In this document: in pieces, positions 7,431 to 17,100 of the stretch
Layout: each line of letters opens with the position of its first letter
Numbering within the stretch: the first letter of the stretch is position 1
Source of the DNA: Streptomyces luteolifulvus
Lineage (GTDB): Bacteria; Actinomycetota; Actinomycetes; Streptomycetales; Streptomycetaceae
Direction: 5' to 3'
Assembly (NCBI RefSeq): GCF_008806595.1
Contig: NZ_VZRB01000050.1
Coordinates: forward strand, 1-39,063
DNA length: 39,063 nucleotides
Made by a program: the position numbers and the translations under genes
The notes under the pieces: generated by a model
The model's input: the letters and a program-made list of their open reading frames with translations, nothing else
Told to the model about the DNA's origin: nothing
The model's database searches: none

Positions 7431-8864
7431 ATGACGGAAACGGAAACCATCGCGTACGACGTCGTGGTGCTCGGGGCCGGGCCGGTGGGGGAGAACGTCG
7501 CCGACCGCACGCGCGCGGCAGGTCTTTCCACCGCGGTCGTGGAGAGCGAGCTGGTCGGCGGCGAGTGCTCGTACTGGGCGTGCGTCCCCAGCAAGGCCCT
7601 GCTGCGCCCGGTCATCGCCCGTGCGGACGCCCGCCGCGTGCCCGGACTGCGCCAGTCGGTACAGGGCCCCCTCGACACCGACGCGGTCCTCGCACACCGC
7701 AACTACTACACGTCCGACTGGCACGACGACGGCGCGGCCCAGTGGCTGGAGAGCATCGGGGCCGTGCTCTACCGCGGCCACGGCCGGCTGACCGGGCCGC
7801 GCACCGTGACCGTCACCGGCCAGGACGGCGCCCGGCACATCCTCACCGCCCGGCACGCCGTTGCCGTCTGCACCGGCAGCGACGCCGTGCTGCCCGACCT
7901 GCCCGGCCTCGCCGACGTGAAGCCGTGGACCAGCAGGAACGCGACCAGCGCGCAGGCCGCACCCGGTCGTCTCGTCGTGGTCGGCGGGGGAGTGGTCGCC
8001 ACCGAGATGGCCACCGCCTGGCAGGCCCTCGGCTCGCAGGTCACCGTGCTCGTCCGGGGCAAGGGCCTGCTCAACCGCATGGAGCCCTTCGCCGGAGAAC
8101 TGGTCGCCGAGGCCCTCACCGAGGCGGGCGCCGACGTCCGCACCGGCACCTCGGCCGAGTCGGTCACCCGCGAGAACGGCACGGTCGTGGTGGCCACCGA
8201 CCAGGGAGACCGCATCGAGGCCGACGAGATCCTGTTCGCGACGGGCCGCGCCCCGCGCACCGGCGACATCGGCCTCGACACCGTCGGCCTGGAACCCGGC
8301 ACCTGGCTCCCGGTCGACGACAGCCTGCGCGTGACCGGCAGCGACTGGCTGTACGCGGTCGGCGACGTCAACCACCGCGCGCTGCTCACCCACCAGGGCA
8401 AGTACCAGGCCCGCATCGCCGGTGCCGCCATCGCCGCCCGCGCCTCGGGCGTGCCGGTCCGGGAGTCGGACGCCTGGGGCGCCCATGCGGCCACCGCCGA
8501 CCACCACGCCGTACCCCAGGTCGTCTTCACCGACCCGGAGGCGGCGGCCGTCGGCCTCTCCCTCGCGGAGGCGGAACAGGCCGGGTACCGGGTGCGGGCC
8601 GTGGACGTCGAGATCTCCTCCGCCTCCGGCGCGGGCCTGTACGCCGACGGCTACCGCGGCCGTGCCCGCATGGTCGTGGATCTCAACGGGGAGATCCTGC
8701 GCGGCGTCACCTTCGTCGGCCCCGGCGTCAGCGAGCTCATCCACTCGGCGACGATCGCGGTGGCCGGCCAGGTCCCGATCAGCCGCCTGTGGCACGCGGT
8801 ACCGTCCTTCCCGACGATCAGCGAGGTGTGGCTGCGACTGCTGGAGGCGTACCGGGACAACTAG
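7431..8864 (+). CDS. Class I pyridine nucleotide-disulfide oxidoreductase (MerA/lipoamide dehydrogenase-like)
   Basis: This 477-residue flavoprotein has an FAD Rossmann motif GAGPVG (15-20), the redox-active pair C46 and C51 in GGECSYWACVPSK, and a central NAD(P)-binding GGGVVATEMA. The second FAD segment is LYAVGDVNHRALLTHQGKYQAR, and there is a C-terminal dimerisation domain. In lipoamide dehydrogenase the C-terminal active site is HPTLSE; here the equivalent is FPTISE, so the catalytic His is Phe. MerA also lacks that His. It has no N-terminal HMA domain and no terminal CC pair, so mercuric reductase activity is unlikely. No Shine-Dalgarno precedes the ATG at 7431. Its substrate is unresolved; a quinone or a low-molecular-weight disulfide is possible. 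Confidence 0.88.
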   Translation: MTETETIAYDVVVLGAGPVGENVADRTRAAGLSTAVVESELVGGECSYWACVPSKALLRPVIARADARRVPGLRQSVQGPLDTDAVLAHRNYYTSDWHDDGAAQWLESIGAVLYRGHGRLTGPRTVTVTGQDGARHILTARHAVAVCTGSDAVLPDLPGLADVKPWTSRNATSAQAAPGRLVVVGGGVVATEMATAWQALGSQVTVLVRGKGLLNRMEPFAGELVAEALTEAGADVRTGTSAESVTRENGTVVVATDQGDRIEADEILFATGRAPRTGDIGLDTVGLEPGTWLPVDDSLRVTGSDWLYAVGDVNHRALLTHQGKYQARIAGAAIAARASGVPVRESDAWGAHAATADHHAVPQVVFTDPEAAAVGLSLAEAEQAGYRVRAVDVEISSASGAGLYADGYRGRARMVVDLNGEILRGVTFVGPGVSELIHSATIAVAGQVPISRLWHAVPSFPTISEVWLRLLEAYRDN

Positions 8865-8876
8865 GGGGTGTCCTGA

Positions 8877-9524
8877 TCAGCGGGGCAGCTCGAAGCCGAG
8901 CGATGCCGCCGCCTGCTGTGGCGTCGGCTGCGTCCACCACTGGGCCATGGCCTGGTTGGAGGACAGGGAGCGCAGTTCCGCCCGGTCGAGGTAGAGCGTG
9001 CCGTCGAGGTGGTCCGTCTCGTGCTGCACGATGCGTGCGGGCCACCCGGAGAACACCTCGTCCACCGCGCGGCCGTACTCGTCCTGCCCCGTCAGCCGCA
9101 CCTCGGCGTGCCGCGCCACCACCGCCTGCCAGCCCGGCACGCTCAGACAGCCCTCGAAGAACGCGGCCCGCCCGGTGCCGACAGGCTCGTACGACGGATT
9201 GACCAGCACGCGGAACGGCTGCGGGACCCGCCCCCGGGCCACCCGCACCTCCTCCGACACGGGCGCCGGGTCCTCGACGACCGCGATCCGCAGCGGCACG
9301 CCCACCTGCGGCGCTGCGAGGCCCACGCCCGGCGCCGCGTGCATGGTGATGCGCAGGGCCGCCACGAAGCGCGCCAGCAGCATGTCGTCGAGCTGTCCGT
9401 CGAACGGCTCGGTCCCGCGCCGCAGCACCGGGTCGCCCGCCGCGACGACGGTCAACGGGCCGTCGGCGGCGAGGAGTTCCTCCACCTGCTCGGCCAGGGG
9501 CGCGCGATCACTCTGGGATGCCAT
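8877..9524 (-). CDS. def: Peptide deformylase
   Basis: The 215-residue protein has all three deformylase motifs: GVGLAAPQ (66-73), EGCLS (124-128, C126 a metal ligand) and HETDH (168-172, with E169 catalytic). The enzyme removes the formyl group from nascent N-terminal methionine. It carries an N-terminal extension of about 20 residues and a C-terminal tail after the last helix, as in other actinobacterial type III-like deformylases. Streptomyces usually encode several paralogues, so this may not be the main housekeeping copy. Its stop lies 12 bases from the stop of the convergent flavoprotein gene. No clear ribosome-binding site precedes the ATG. Confidence 0.95.
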   Translation of the reverse strand: MASQSDRAPLAEQVEELLAADGPLTVVAAGDPVLRRGTEPFDGQLDDMLLARFVAALRITMHAAPGVGLAAPQVGVPLRIAVVEDPAPVSEEVRVARGRVPQPFRVLVNPSYEPVGTGRAAFFEGCLSVPGWQAVVARHAEVRLTGQDEYGRAVDEVFSGWPARIVQHETDHLDGTLYLDRAELRSLSSNQAMAQWWTQPTPQQAAASLGFELPR

Positions 9525-9616
9525 CGCGCCAGCATGCCACGGAGCTCAGCGCTGACCGATTTCGCGTGTGGCCGCAGGTCATGTGAGGGCCCCGGGCACA
9601 GGGCAGTGCGGGCGTC

Positions 9617-9647
9617 CGGGCCCGGTTCCTGCGCGGAACCGGGCCCG
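9617..9647 (-). terminator. Terminator hairpin after the TPR gene
   Basis: A perfect 13-bp stem, CGGGCCCGGTTCC with GGAACCGGGCCCG, closes on a 5-base loop. It begins about 19 bases after the stop of the minus-strand TPR gene and separates it from the deformylase gene. No other feature is seen in 9525-9665. Confidence 0.8.
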
Positions 9648-9665
9648 AACGCCGTACGGCGGTGG

Positions 9666-10007
9666 TCAGAGCCGCTCGAAGTCGCCCGCGAGCGCCGAGG
9701 CGATACGCAGGTGCGACTCGGCCTCCTCGGGCCGGCCCTGCCGCTCCAGTGTGCGGCCGAGCATGAGCCGCGCGTACTGCTCCACCGGGTCGCGTTCGAC
9801 GAGGACACGCAACTCGGCCTCCGCGCGGAGCAGTTGGGCCGAGTGGTAGTAGGAGCGCGCCAGCAGCAGCCGCGGCCCGGTCTGGTCCGGCGCCTCCTCG
9901 ACCAGCCCGCGCAGGACGCGCGCGGCGGCGGCGTAGTCCTTGGCGTCGAAGAACATCCACGCGCGCTCCCAGCGCTCGGCCGGTGTTCCGTGGTCGTAGT
10001 ACGTCAT
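9666..10007 (-). CDS. Small TPR-repeat protein
   Basis: The 113-residue protein is nearly all helical and shows about three tetratricopeptide units: AERWERAWMFFDAKDYAAAARVL, then a unit around TGPRLLLARSYYHSAQLLRAEAEL, then EQYARLMLGRTLERQGRPEEAE, given here as separate stretches. The small-residue and aromatic spacing fits TPR (W4-L7-G8-Y11-A20-F24-A27-P32). Such proteins are protein-binding scaffolds, and no partner is evident. The ATG at 10007 has AGGAG five bases upstream, which decides it over the GTG two codons earlier. It is divergent from the pirin gene. Confidence 0.8.
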   Translation of the reverse strand: MTYYDHGTPAERWERAWMFFDAKDYAAAARVLRGLVEEAPDQTGPRLLLARSYYHSAQLLRAEAELRVLVERDPVEQYARLMLGRTLERQGRPEEAESHLRIASALAGDFERL

Positions 10008-10114
10008 GTCCACTCCTGACCTCCTGCGGAGGACTGCAACCGCACCGGGTGGTTGAAAATTCCATCACCTGATGAGGGCGGCAGGCCGTCAGGGGTGACG
10101 AGGGGGCGTTGGAC

Positions 10115-10143
10115 TGACGCGGAGGCCCGTACGGGGCTAGGTT
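10115..10143 (+). promoter_or_regulatory. Candidate promoter for a leaderless pirin transcript
   Basis: TGACGC (10115-10120) and TAGGTT (10138-10143) are spaced by 17 bases, and the -10 box ends seven bases before the ATG at 10151. That distance puts the transcription start at or beside the A of the ATG, and no Shine-Dalgarno is present, so a leaderless mRNA is likely. Confidence 0.5.
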
Positions 10144-10150
10144 GGGCCGT

Positions 10151-11116
10151 ATGAGCAATCTTGATCGCGAGGCGGTACCCGCCCTGTGCGGCGGTCGGGG
10201 CTTCGTGGTGGCGGAGCCCGTGCGCGAACTCCTCAGCCCGCGCCGCGTCAAGCTAGGCGAGTCCACCGAAGTCCGCCGGCTGCTGCCCAACCTGGGCCGC
10301 CGCATGGTCGGCGCCTGGTGCTTCGTCGATCACTACGGTCCCGACGACATCGCCGACGAGCCCGGCATGCAGGTGCCGCCGCACCCGCACATGGGCCTGC
10401 AGACGGTGAGCTGGCTGCACGAGGGCGAGGTGCTGCACCGCGACTCCACCGGCAGCCTGCAGACGATCCGCCCGCGCGAACTGGGCCTGATGACCTCCGG
10501 CCGGGCCATCAGCCACTCGGAGGAAAGCCCCCGGCCGCACGCCCGGTTCCTGCACGGCGCCCAGCTGTGGGTCGCCCTGCCGGACAGCCACCGCCACATC
10601 GACCCGCACTTCCAGCACCACGCCCAGCTGCCTGTCGTCACCGCGCCCGGCCTCACGGCCACGCTGATCCTCGGCGACCTCGACGGAGCGACCTCGCCCG
10701 GGACGACGTACACCCCGATCGTCGGCGCGGACCTGGCCCTCGCACGCGGCGCCGACGTACGCCTGCCTCTGGAGCCGGACTTCGAGTACGCCGTGTGGTC
10801 CATGTCCGGCGAGGCCCATGTCGACGGCGTGCCGCTGCTGCCCGGTTCGATGCTCTACCTGGGCTGCGGCCGCGACGGACTGCCGCTGCGCGCGGAGTCG
10901 GACGCGGGCCTGATGCTCCTCGGCGGCGAGCCGTTCGAGGAGGAACTGATCATGTTCTGGAACTGGATCGGCCGGTCCCAGGAGGAGATCGAGCAGGCGC
11001 GCCAGGACTGGACGACCGGGACCCGGTTCGGGGAGGTCAAGGGCTACGACGGTGCTCCGCTGCCCGCTCCCGAGCTGCCGCCGCTGCCGCTGAAGCCACG
11101 GGGCAGGGTCCGCTGA
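10151..11116 (+). CDS. Pirin family protein
   Basis: This 321-residue bicupin has the pirin signature in the N-terminal domain: HPHMGLQTVSWLHEGEVLHRDS followed by SGRAISHSEES, in parts. It contains the His-x-His, His and Glu that bind one iron or nickel ion. The C-terminal cupin (FEYAVWSMSGEAHVDG, then GEPFEEELIMFWNWIG) closes with the family's usual 'PPPLP'-like tail. Bacterial pirins act as quercetin dioxygenases in some cases and as regulators in others; the role here is open. It is not part of the defence operon that follows: 85 bases separate them and the coding style does not change. Confidence 0.92.
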   Translation: MSNLDREAVPALCGGRGFVVAEPVRELLSPRRVKLGESTEVRRLLPNLGRRMVGAWCFVDHYGPDDIADEPGMQVPPHPHMGLQTVSWLHEGEVLHRDSTGSLQTIRPRELGLMTSGRAISHSEESPRPHARFLHGAQLWVALPDSHRHIDPHFQHHAQLPVVTAPGLTATLILGDLDGATSPGTTYTPIVGADLALARGADVRLPLEPDFEYAVWSMSGEAHVDGVPLLPGSMLYLGCGRDGLPLRAESDAGLMLLGGEPFEEELIMFWNWIGRSQEEIEQARQDWTTGTRFGEVKGYDGAPLPAPELPPLPLKPRGRVR

Positions 11117-11201
11117 TCCGCGTACCGGCCGGGCCGGGTGAGCGAACGGATTTCCCCCGACTTCCTCCGAACTGTCAGTGGTGGTCCGTACGCTCGGCAG
11201 C

Positions 11202-12788
11202 ATGGAGGGGAAGGCAGGGAAACCACATGGGGACGGAACCGACGCGGAGGCGTGGCAGCGGCTGACCGCCTACGCCTACCTCAGCGCACCCGAGCGCCTG
11301 GAGTACGTCGCGGTGATGCGGGTCTTCTGCGGCACACTGCTCGCGGACCTGTCGGTGCCCGACGTACTCGCCAAGCTTGCCGCGGGCGACGGTCCGGGCG
11401 CTGCGCTCGACGCGGACACACTCACCCGCAGGCTCGAAGAGCTGGTGCGCTGGGGCAATCTGCTGCGCAGCACGCACACCGTCAAAGCGACGAGCATCGC
11501 CGAGTACCAGCGCTCCCGGTCCCGCTACCAGCTGTCCAAACCGGGGGAGCGGGTGCAGCGGGACGCCGACGAGGTACTGGCCGGGGCGGACGCCGCCCGG
11601 GAGGTGAGCAGCGAGCTGCTCGCCCTCGTCGACCGCGGTCTGCGGGAGATCGCCGCCCTGGCCGGGGCGCCGGGCGGCGCGGATCCCCGCCAGGCACTGG
11701 AGCGGATCAGCACGCTCTTCGTCCAGTTCGCCGAATTCGCCGAATCGGTACGGGACTTCTACGCCTACCTCGGGCAGGTGCTGGCGCGCTACGACCTCGA
11801 CTCGGCCGAGTACCAGGGGTTCAAGGAACTGCTGCTCGACTACGTGGAGGCCATCACCGAGGACGTCTCCTTCCGGGCCCCGCGCATCGCGGCTCACCTG
11901 GACGCGTTATGGCCGCACCTGCCCGCGCTGCTCGCGCGTATCGACACACACGCGGCGGGCCTCGGAGCGCTCGCCGACGGACTGCCCGAGACCCGGGTGC
12001 AGCGCAGCCGCGGCCGGGACCTCGCGGACTGGGAAGGACTGCGCGAATGGTTCACCGACACCGCGGGACACTCCAGCCAGGTGGACCAGCTCCGGGACGC
12101 CACCCTGCGCGCCCTTCAGTCGCTGCTGGCCAACGCCAAACGGATGCTGCGCTCGGCCTCCGGCGAGATGTCACGCCGCAAGGACCTGCTGCGGCTCGCG
12201 GCCTGGTTCGACGCCGCGGGGCCGGAGGAGGCCCATGACCTCGCGGTCGCCGCCTTCGGGCTCTACGGCGCACGGCATCTGGGCGTGGCACCGGACCCCG
12301 ACCGGGCCGTGCCCGCCTATGTGAGCTGGTGGAACGGACCCGTGGTGGACGTGCCGGTGGCGCTGCGCGAGCGCGGCAGCAGGGCACCGCGGGGTCGCAG
12401 CGCCGCGGCCGAGGACCACTCCGCGCAGAAGAGCCGCCTCATGGAACAGGCACAGCAGCAGGCCGCGGCCCGGCAGGCGGCGGCCGACGAACTGCGCAGC
12501 GTCTCCGGCAGGTTCGACCAGGTGAGACTGGGCGCCGCTGCCATGCGGCTGCTGCTGGAGCTGCTCACCACCGCCCTCGGCAACGCCCAACTGCACCGGG
12601 ACGCCCACGACTTCCTGCTCGACGGGGCCCAGGCCCGCGACGAGGACCTCGGCATCCGGCTGACCGCCTGGCGCACCCCCGGCCGGTCCACGGTCCTCAG
12701 GTCCGTGGACGGCGACCTGATCGCGGACGATCTCGCCGTCGCCGTCGAGAGCACCGCCGCGTCCGCGGTGACGGAGGCGAGCGCCTGA
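11202..12788 (+). CDS. jetA: Wadjet type III JetA (TIGR02677/DUF2397), kleisin-like subunit
   Basis: The 528-residue protein opens with WQRLTAYAYLSAPERLEYVAVMRVF. It has the conserved helix RLEELVRWGNLLRSTHTVKATSIAEYQRSRSRYQL and later LVQFAEFAESVRDFYAYLGQVL-type text, which I recognise as the TIGR02677 family. JetA corresponds to MukF/kleisin: winged-helix domains bridge the JetC ATPase heads and recruit JetB. The C-terminal half is helical and Arg/Ala-rich with coiled-coil character. I use the ATG at 11202; an in-frame GTG at 11178 is an alternative, and neither has a good ribosome-binding site. The stop overlaps the jetB start by one base (TGATG), so translation is coupled. It begins a four-gene operon. 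Confidence 0.92.
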   Translation: MEGKAGKPHGDGTDAEAWQRLTAYAYLSAPERLEYVAVMRVFCGTLLADLSVPDVLAKLAAGDGPGAALDADTLTRRLEELVRWGNLLRSTHTVKATSIAEYQRSRSRYQLSKPGERVQRDADEVLAGADAAREVSSELLALVDRGLREIAALAGAPGGADPRQALERISTLFVQFAEFAESVRDFYAYLGQVLARYDLDSAEYQGFKELLLDYVEAITEDVSFRAPRIAAHLDALWPHLPALLARIDTHAAGLGALADGLPETRVQRSRGRDLADWEGLREWFTDTAGHSSQVDQLRDATLRALQSLLANAKRMLRSASGEMSRRKDLLRLAAWFDAAGPEEAHDLAVAAFGLYGARHLGVAPDPDRAVPAYVSWWNGPVVDVPVALRERGSRAPRGRSAAAEDHSAQKSRLMEQAQQQAAARQAAADELRSVSGRFDQVRLGAAAMRLLLELLTTALGNAQLHRDAHDFLLDGAQARDEDLGIRLTAWRTPGRSTVLRSVDGDLIADDLAVAVESTAASAVTEASA

Positions 12789-14125
12789 TGCCCCTGCCCT
12801 CCGCCCACGACGTCGCCCTCGCCGCCGAACGCCGCACCGCGGCCCGGCTCCTGCTCGCCCACCCGCTGGTCACCAGCAGCGGACCCCACAGCGACGCCTT
12901 CGCCCTGGTCCGGCGGCACGCCGACTGGCTCGCCCAGCGCTTCCAGCAGGTGTTCGGATACCGCCTGCTGGTGGAGGCCTCCTACGCCCGCCTGTTCAAG
13001 GCGGGCCTCGGCCCGGGCTCCGGCCACCGCCTGGAACGGCCGTCGACCGGAACACCGTTCACCCCACGGACGTACGCCTGCCTGGCTCTCGCCCTGTCCG
13101 TCCTCGTCACCGCCCCGGAACAGATACTGCTCTCCCAGCTCGTCGCCGATCTGCGGGCGGCGGCCGTCGACGCCGGCATCGAGATCGCCGACACCGGGCG
13201 GCAGGCCGAACGGCGGACGCTCGCGGCGGCACTGCGGCAACTCGTCGACTGGGGCGTCCTGTCGGAGACCGAGGGCCATGTCGGGGCCGTCGCCGAAGAG
13301 CGGGCCGGGGAGGCGCTGCTGACCGTGGACCGGGAGATCGCGCGCGCCGTCGTCGCCGGCCCGCTCGCCCAGAGCCGCGACGGCGCGGACCTGGTACGCC
13401 GGGCCGCCGACCCCGGATTCGGAGGACCGCGTACCTACGTCCGCAGACGCCTCGTCGAAACCCCCGTCGTCCACCTCGACGACCTCACGGACGTCGAGCG
13501 CGAATGGCTGCGCACCCGGCAGCGGCGTGAGGCGCAGGCGTTCTCCGAACTCCTCGGTCTGGAGGCCGAGATCCGTGCCGAGGGCATCGCCCTGGTCGAC
13601 CCGGACGGCGACCTCACCGATCTGCATCTGCCGGGCACCGGCACCGTCGCCCAGGCCGCGCTGCTCCTGGTGGAACGGCTCGTCGACCGGCTGCGCCCCG
13701 AGGACCCCGGCCACCCGGCGGTCGGCGGACGGCTGGTGATCGGCGTTCCCGTCCCGGACGGGCTGCTGCCCGAGCTGCTCGACGCGCTGATCGAGGAGTA
13801 CGGCAGCCGCAGCAACTGGCAGCGCGGCCACCTGGAGGACCGGGAGGGCTTCCTCGCCGCCGTCCTCGACCTTCTCGTCCGGATGCGTCTGATGGCGCCC
13901 GCCGGGCCCGTACGCTCCGGCGGCCACGGCCTGCCCGAGGGATACGACGAGTCGGTGGCCGACGGCCGCTCCGTCACCGATGTCTCCCAGGCCCGCGGCC
14001 AGGGCCGTACGGACAGCGGCTGGATCCTGCTCGCCGCGGCCGCCCGGTACGCCACCACGGTGGCGGTCAAGCCCCGTACCGACCAGTCCCCAGCGGACGA
14101 CGTCTTCGAGGAGTCGCCCCGATGA
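12788..14125 (+). CDS. jetB: Wadjet type III JetB (TIGR02678/DUF2398), MukE-like subunit
   Basis: The 445-residue protein begins ALAAERRTAARLLLAHPLVTSS and has DWLAQRFQQVFGYRLLVEASYARLFK, then the conserved FTPRTYACLALALSVLV segment of TIGR02678. The family provides tandem winged-helix (KITE-like) domains that dimerise and clamp the kleisin, as MukE does in the MukBEF condensin. The middle part, ERRTLAAALRQLVDWGVLSETEG, reads as a winged helix and fits this. It lies between jetA and jetC with overlapping starts and stops on both sides, so the four products are probably made in fixed proportion. No catalytic motif is expected or seen. Full length for the family. Confidence 0.92.
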   Translation: MPLPSAHDVALAAERRTAARLLLAHPLVTSSGPHSDAFALVRRHADWLAQRFQQVFGYRLLVEASYARLFKAGLGPGSGHRLERPSTGTPFTPRTYACLALALSVLVTAPEQILLSQLVADLRAAAVDAGIEIADTGRQAERRTLAAALRQLVDWGVLSETEGHVGAVAEERAGEALLTVDREIARAVVAGPLAQSRDGADLVRRAADPGFGGPRTYVRRRLVETPVVHLDDLTDVEREWLRTRQRREAQAFSELLGLEAEIRAEGIALVDPDGDLTDLHLPGTGTVAQAALLLVERLVDRLRPEDPGHPAVGGRLVIGVPVPDGLLPELLDALIEEYGSRSNWQRGHLEDREGFLAAVLDLLVRMRLMAPAGPVRSGGHGLPEGYDESVADGRSVTDVSQARGQGRTDSGWILLAAAARYATTVAVKPRTDQSPADDVFEESPR

Positions 14126-17100
14126 ACCGCCCGCCGTCCCCACACCGCTACCGCCTGCACCGCGCGGGCATCCGGAACGTCTGGCAGTACGACGAGCAGG
14201 AGTTCGCCTTCGGCGACGGACGGCTGCTGCTGCGCGGCAAGAACGGCGCGGGCAAGTCCAAGGCCCTGGAGATGCTGCTGCCCTACCTCCTCGACGGCGA
14301 CGCCCGGGCGCTGGACGCCACCGGCACCGGGCGCACCACCCTCCTCTGGCTGATGCTCGACGGCTTCGCACAGACCAACCGGCTGGGCTATCTGTGGGTG
14401 GAGTTCGTGCGCACGGACGAGGAGGGCCATGACCGCCACCTCACCCTCGGCGCGGCCATCCGGGCGTCCCAGTCGACCAGGACGGCGAAGCCGTTCTTCT
14501 TCACCACGCGGCTGCGCGTCGGAGAAGACCTCGACCTGGCACCCGCCGGCCAGCCGCTTCCCCTCGACCGGCTCAAGTCGCTGGTCGGCCAGGAGAACGT
14601 CACCGACCGTGCCGTAGAGCACCGGGCCAGGGCCGCCCGTGAACTGTTCGGCCTCACCGACCCGGCGCGCTACCGCAACCTCCTCCATCTCCTGCACCGG
14701 CTGCGCCGCCCCACCATCGGCGACCGCATCGACTCCGGCGGACTGGTCTCGGTCCTCGCCGAGACCCTGCCCGCCCTCGACGACGAGGTCGTGGAGAAGG
14801 TGGCCCGCAATCTCGACGACCTCGACTCCGTGCGGGCCGACCTCGGGCGCCTGGAACGCACCGACCAGGCGCTGAGCACCTTCCTCACCGGCTACCGCGG
14901 CTATCTGCACGGGGCGCTGCGCCGCCGCGCGGAGCGGGTGAGCGGTGAGCTGGAGCAGCTGATGGAGTACCGCAGGTCCACGGGCGACGCGGCGCGCACT
15001 GCGGAGGGACTGCGCGAGCGCGAGCGGGAACTCGCTGCCCGTGTCGAAGCCTTCGAGGGCGAGGAGAGTGCCGCGCAGACGGAACTGGCGGCGCTGCATG
15101 CCAGCGCCGGGTACCGCAGCCTCCAGGAGCTCGGGGAGAAGCGCGCCACCGTCACCGCCCTGCAGAGCGCGGCCGCCACCGCCTTCAAATCCGTCCGCCA
15201 GGCGCACAGCAACCAGGAGGAGGCCGGACGGCGCCTCACCGCGGAGGCCGGACGGCTCGGCGAGGACCTGGTCGAACTGAGCACGGTGCACGGCGAGTTG
15301 GTGCGGGAGGCGGAGCGGTCCGGGCTCGACCCCGTGCATCTGGGCGAGCCCGTCGGGATCCGCGCCGCGCCGGCCGCGCCGACCACCACGGCGGAACTGA
15401 CCGCCCCCGACGGCGACTTCCACCTCGTACGGCACACCGAGGTGCTGGCCGTGGACACCGAGACCTGCACGACGGCGCTGCACGACTGGGACGCCCGGCT
15501 CGACGCGGGGCAGCCGGTGATCAGAAACCGCGCCCGGGCCGTCACCGAACTGGGCGCCCTCATCGAGCGGTCGGACCGGGCCCGGCGGGAGGCCGACGAG
15601 GCCGATGCCGCCCGTGAGCGTCTGGAGGAACAGACGGACCAGGCGCGCGCCCGGGCCGAGGAGCGCCGGCAGGAGACCGTGCGAGAGGGAGAGGCGTACG
15701 CCGAAGCGGCCCGGGCCTGGACCGAGCGGCTGCGCAACCTCACCGGGGTGCCTCTGGAGGCCGTGCCCGCCCTGCTCGCGCAGGACCCGGCGGACGGCCC
15801 GCTGCCCGCCCGGATCCCCGACGAGATCACCGAAGCGGCCCGGTCCGCCGTCGACCCGTGGCTGCGGGACCTCGGCGAGGAACGCGACGCGCTCTCCCTC
15901 ACCGTCCGCGAACGGGCGGCCGAAGGGGACCGCCTCGGGCGCCAGCGCGAGGAATGGGAACGCCGCACCGACCCCGAGCCCCCGCCCCCGGCCCACCGCA
16001 CGGCTCCTCGCGGACCCGGTACCGGAGCACCCCTGTACCGGCTGGTGGACTTCGCGGACGGCCTGGACCCGCAAACACAGGCGGGGCTGGAAGCCGCGCT
16101 GGAGGCCTCCGGCCTGCTCGACGCCTGGGTGTGCGCCGACGGCACGGTCCTGGACCCGGCCACGCGGGACACCCTCCTGGTTCCAGGTGCACCGGTGGCC
16201 GGGGCGAGGCTCGCCCAGGTGCTGCGGCCGGTCGCCGCGCCGGACAGCGGAGTGATGGTCGAGCAGGTCGAGCACCTGCTGGAGGCGGTGGCCCTGACCG
16301 GAGCCGGCAGCCATGTCGTCATGGCCGACGAGGCGACGGCGCCGCACACCGTGATCGGCGCGGACGGCACCTGGAGGCTCGGCATCGCCCGCGGCCGCCA
16401 CGTCAAGCAGGCCGCCGAATATGTGGGAGCGGAGGTGCGCGCGGAGACCCGCCGCCGGGCGCTCGCGGACCTCGACCTCCGACTGGCCGAACTCCAGGGC
16501 GAGTTGGCGGAGCAACGGTACGGCCTGCGCATCCTCACCGAGCATCGCGACCAGGTCGGCGACACCCTGCGCCGCCCGCCCTCGGCACGTCGGCTCACGG
16601 ATGCGTGGGCCCGCACGTCCGAGGCCGAGCGTGCCGCCGACTCCCTCGCCCGACAGGCGGCCACGGCCGCCCGTGAGTCGGAACAGGCACGTGCCCGCGC
16701 CGTCGCCGCCCGGCGCGAGACAGAGGCGTCGGCGAGTGCTCAGGGCCTCCCGGCGGACCCGGCCGCGCTGGAAACGGTCCGCCGTGCCCTGGACCGCCTC
16801 GGCCAGGGCGCGGAGCGGCTGCGGCGACGGGTGCGCGCGGTCCTGTCCGCCGCCGACGGTCATCGCGGTGGCCGGGCGGACTACGAGCGCGCCGAGTCGG
16901 CCCGCCGGGAGGCCGAAGCCGACTACGCCGAGCCGCTCGGACGTCTGGAGGCGGCCCGCCGAACCGTGCGGGCCCTGGAAGAGGCCCTCGGCGCCACGGC
17001 ACAGGAGATCCTCGCCCGCGAGGCCGAGGCGAAACGCCGTCTGGACGCGGTCGGACGTCAACTCCCGCGTGTGCGCCAGGACATGGCCGACGTGCACGAC

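Noticed and set aside
7431..8864. Mercuric reductase.
   Set aside because: There is no HMA domain, no C-terminal Cys pair and no mer genes nearby.
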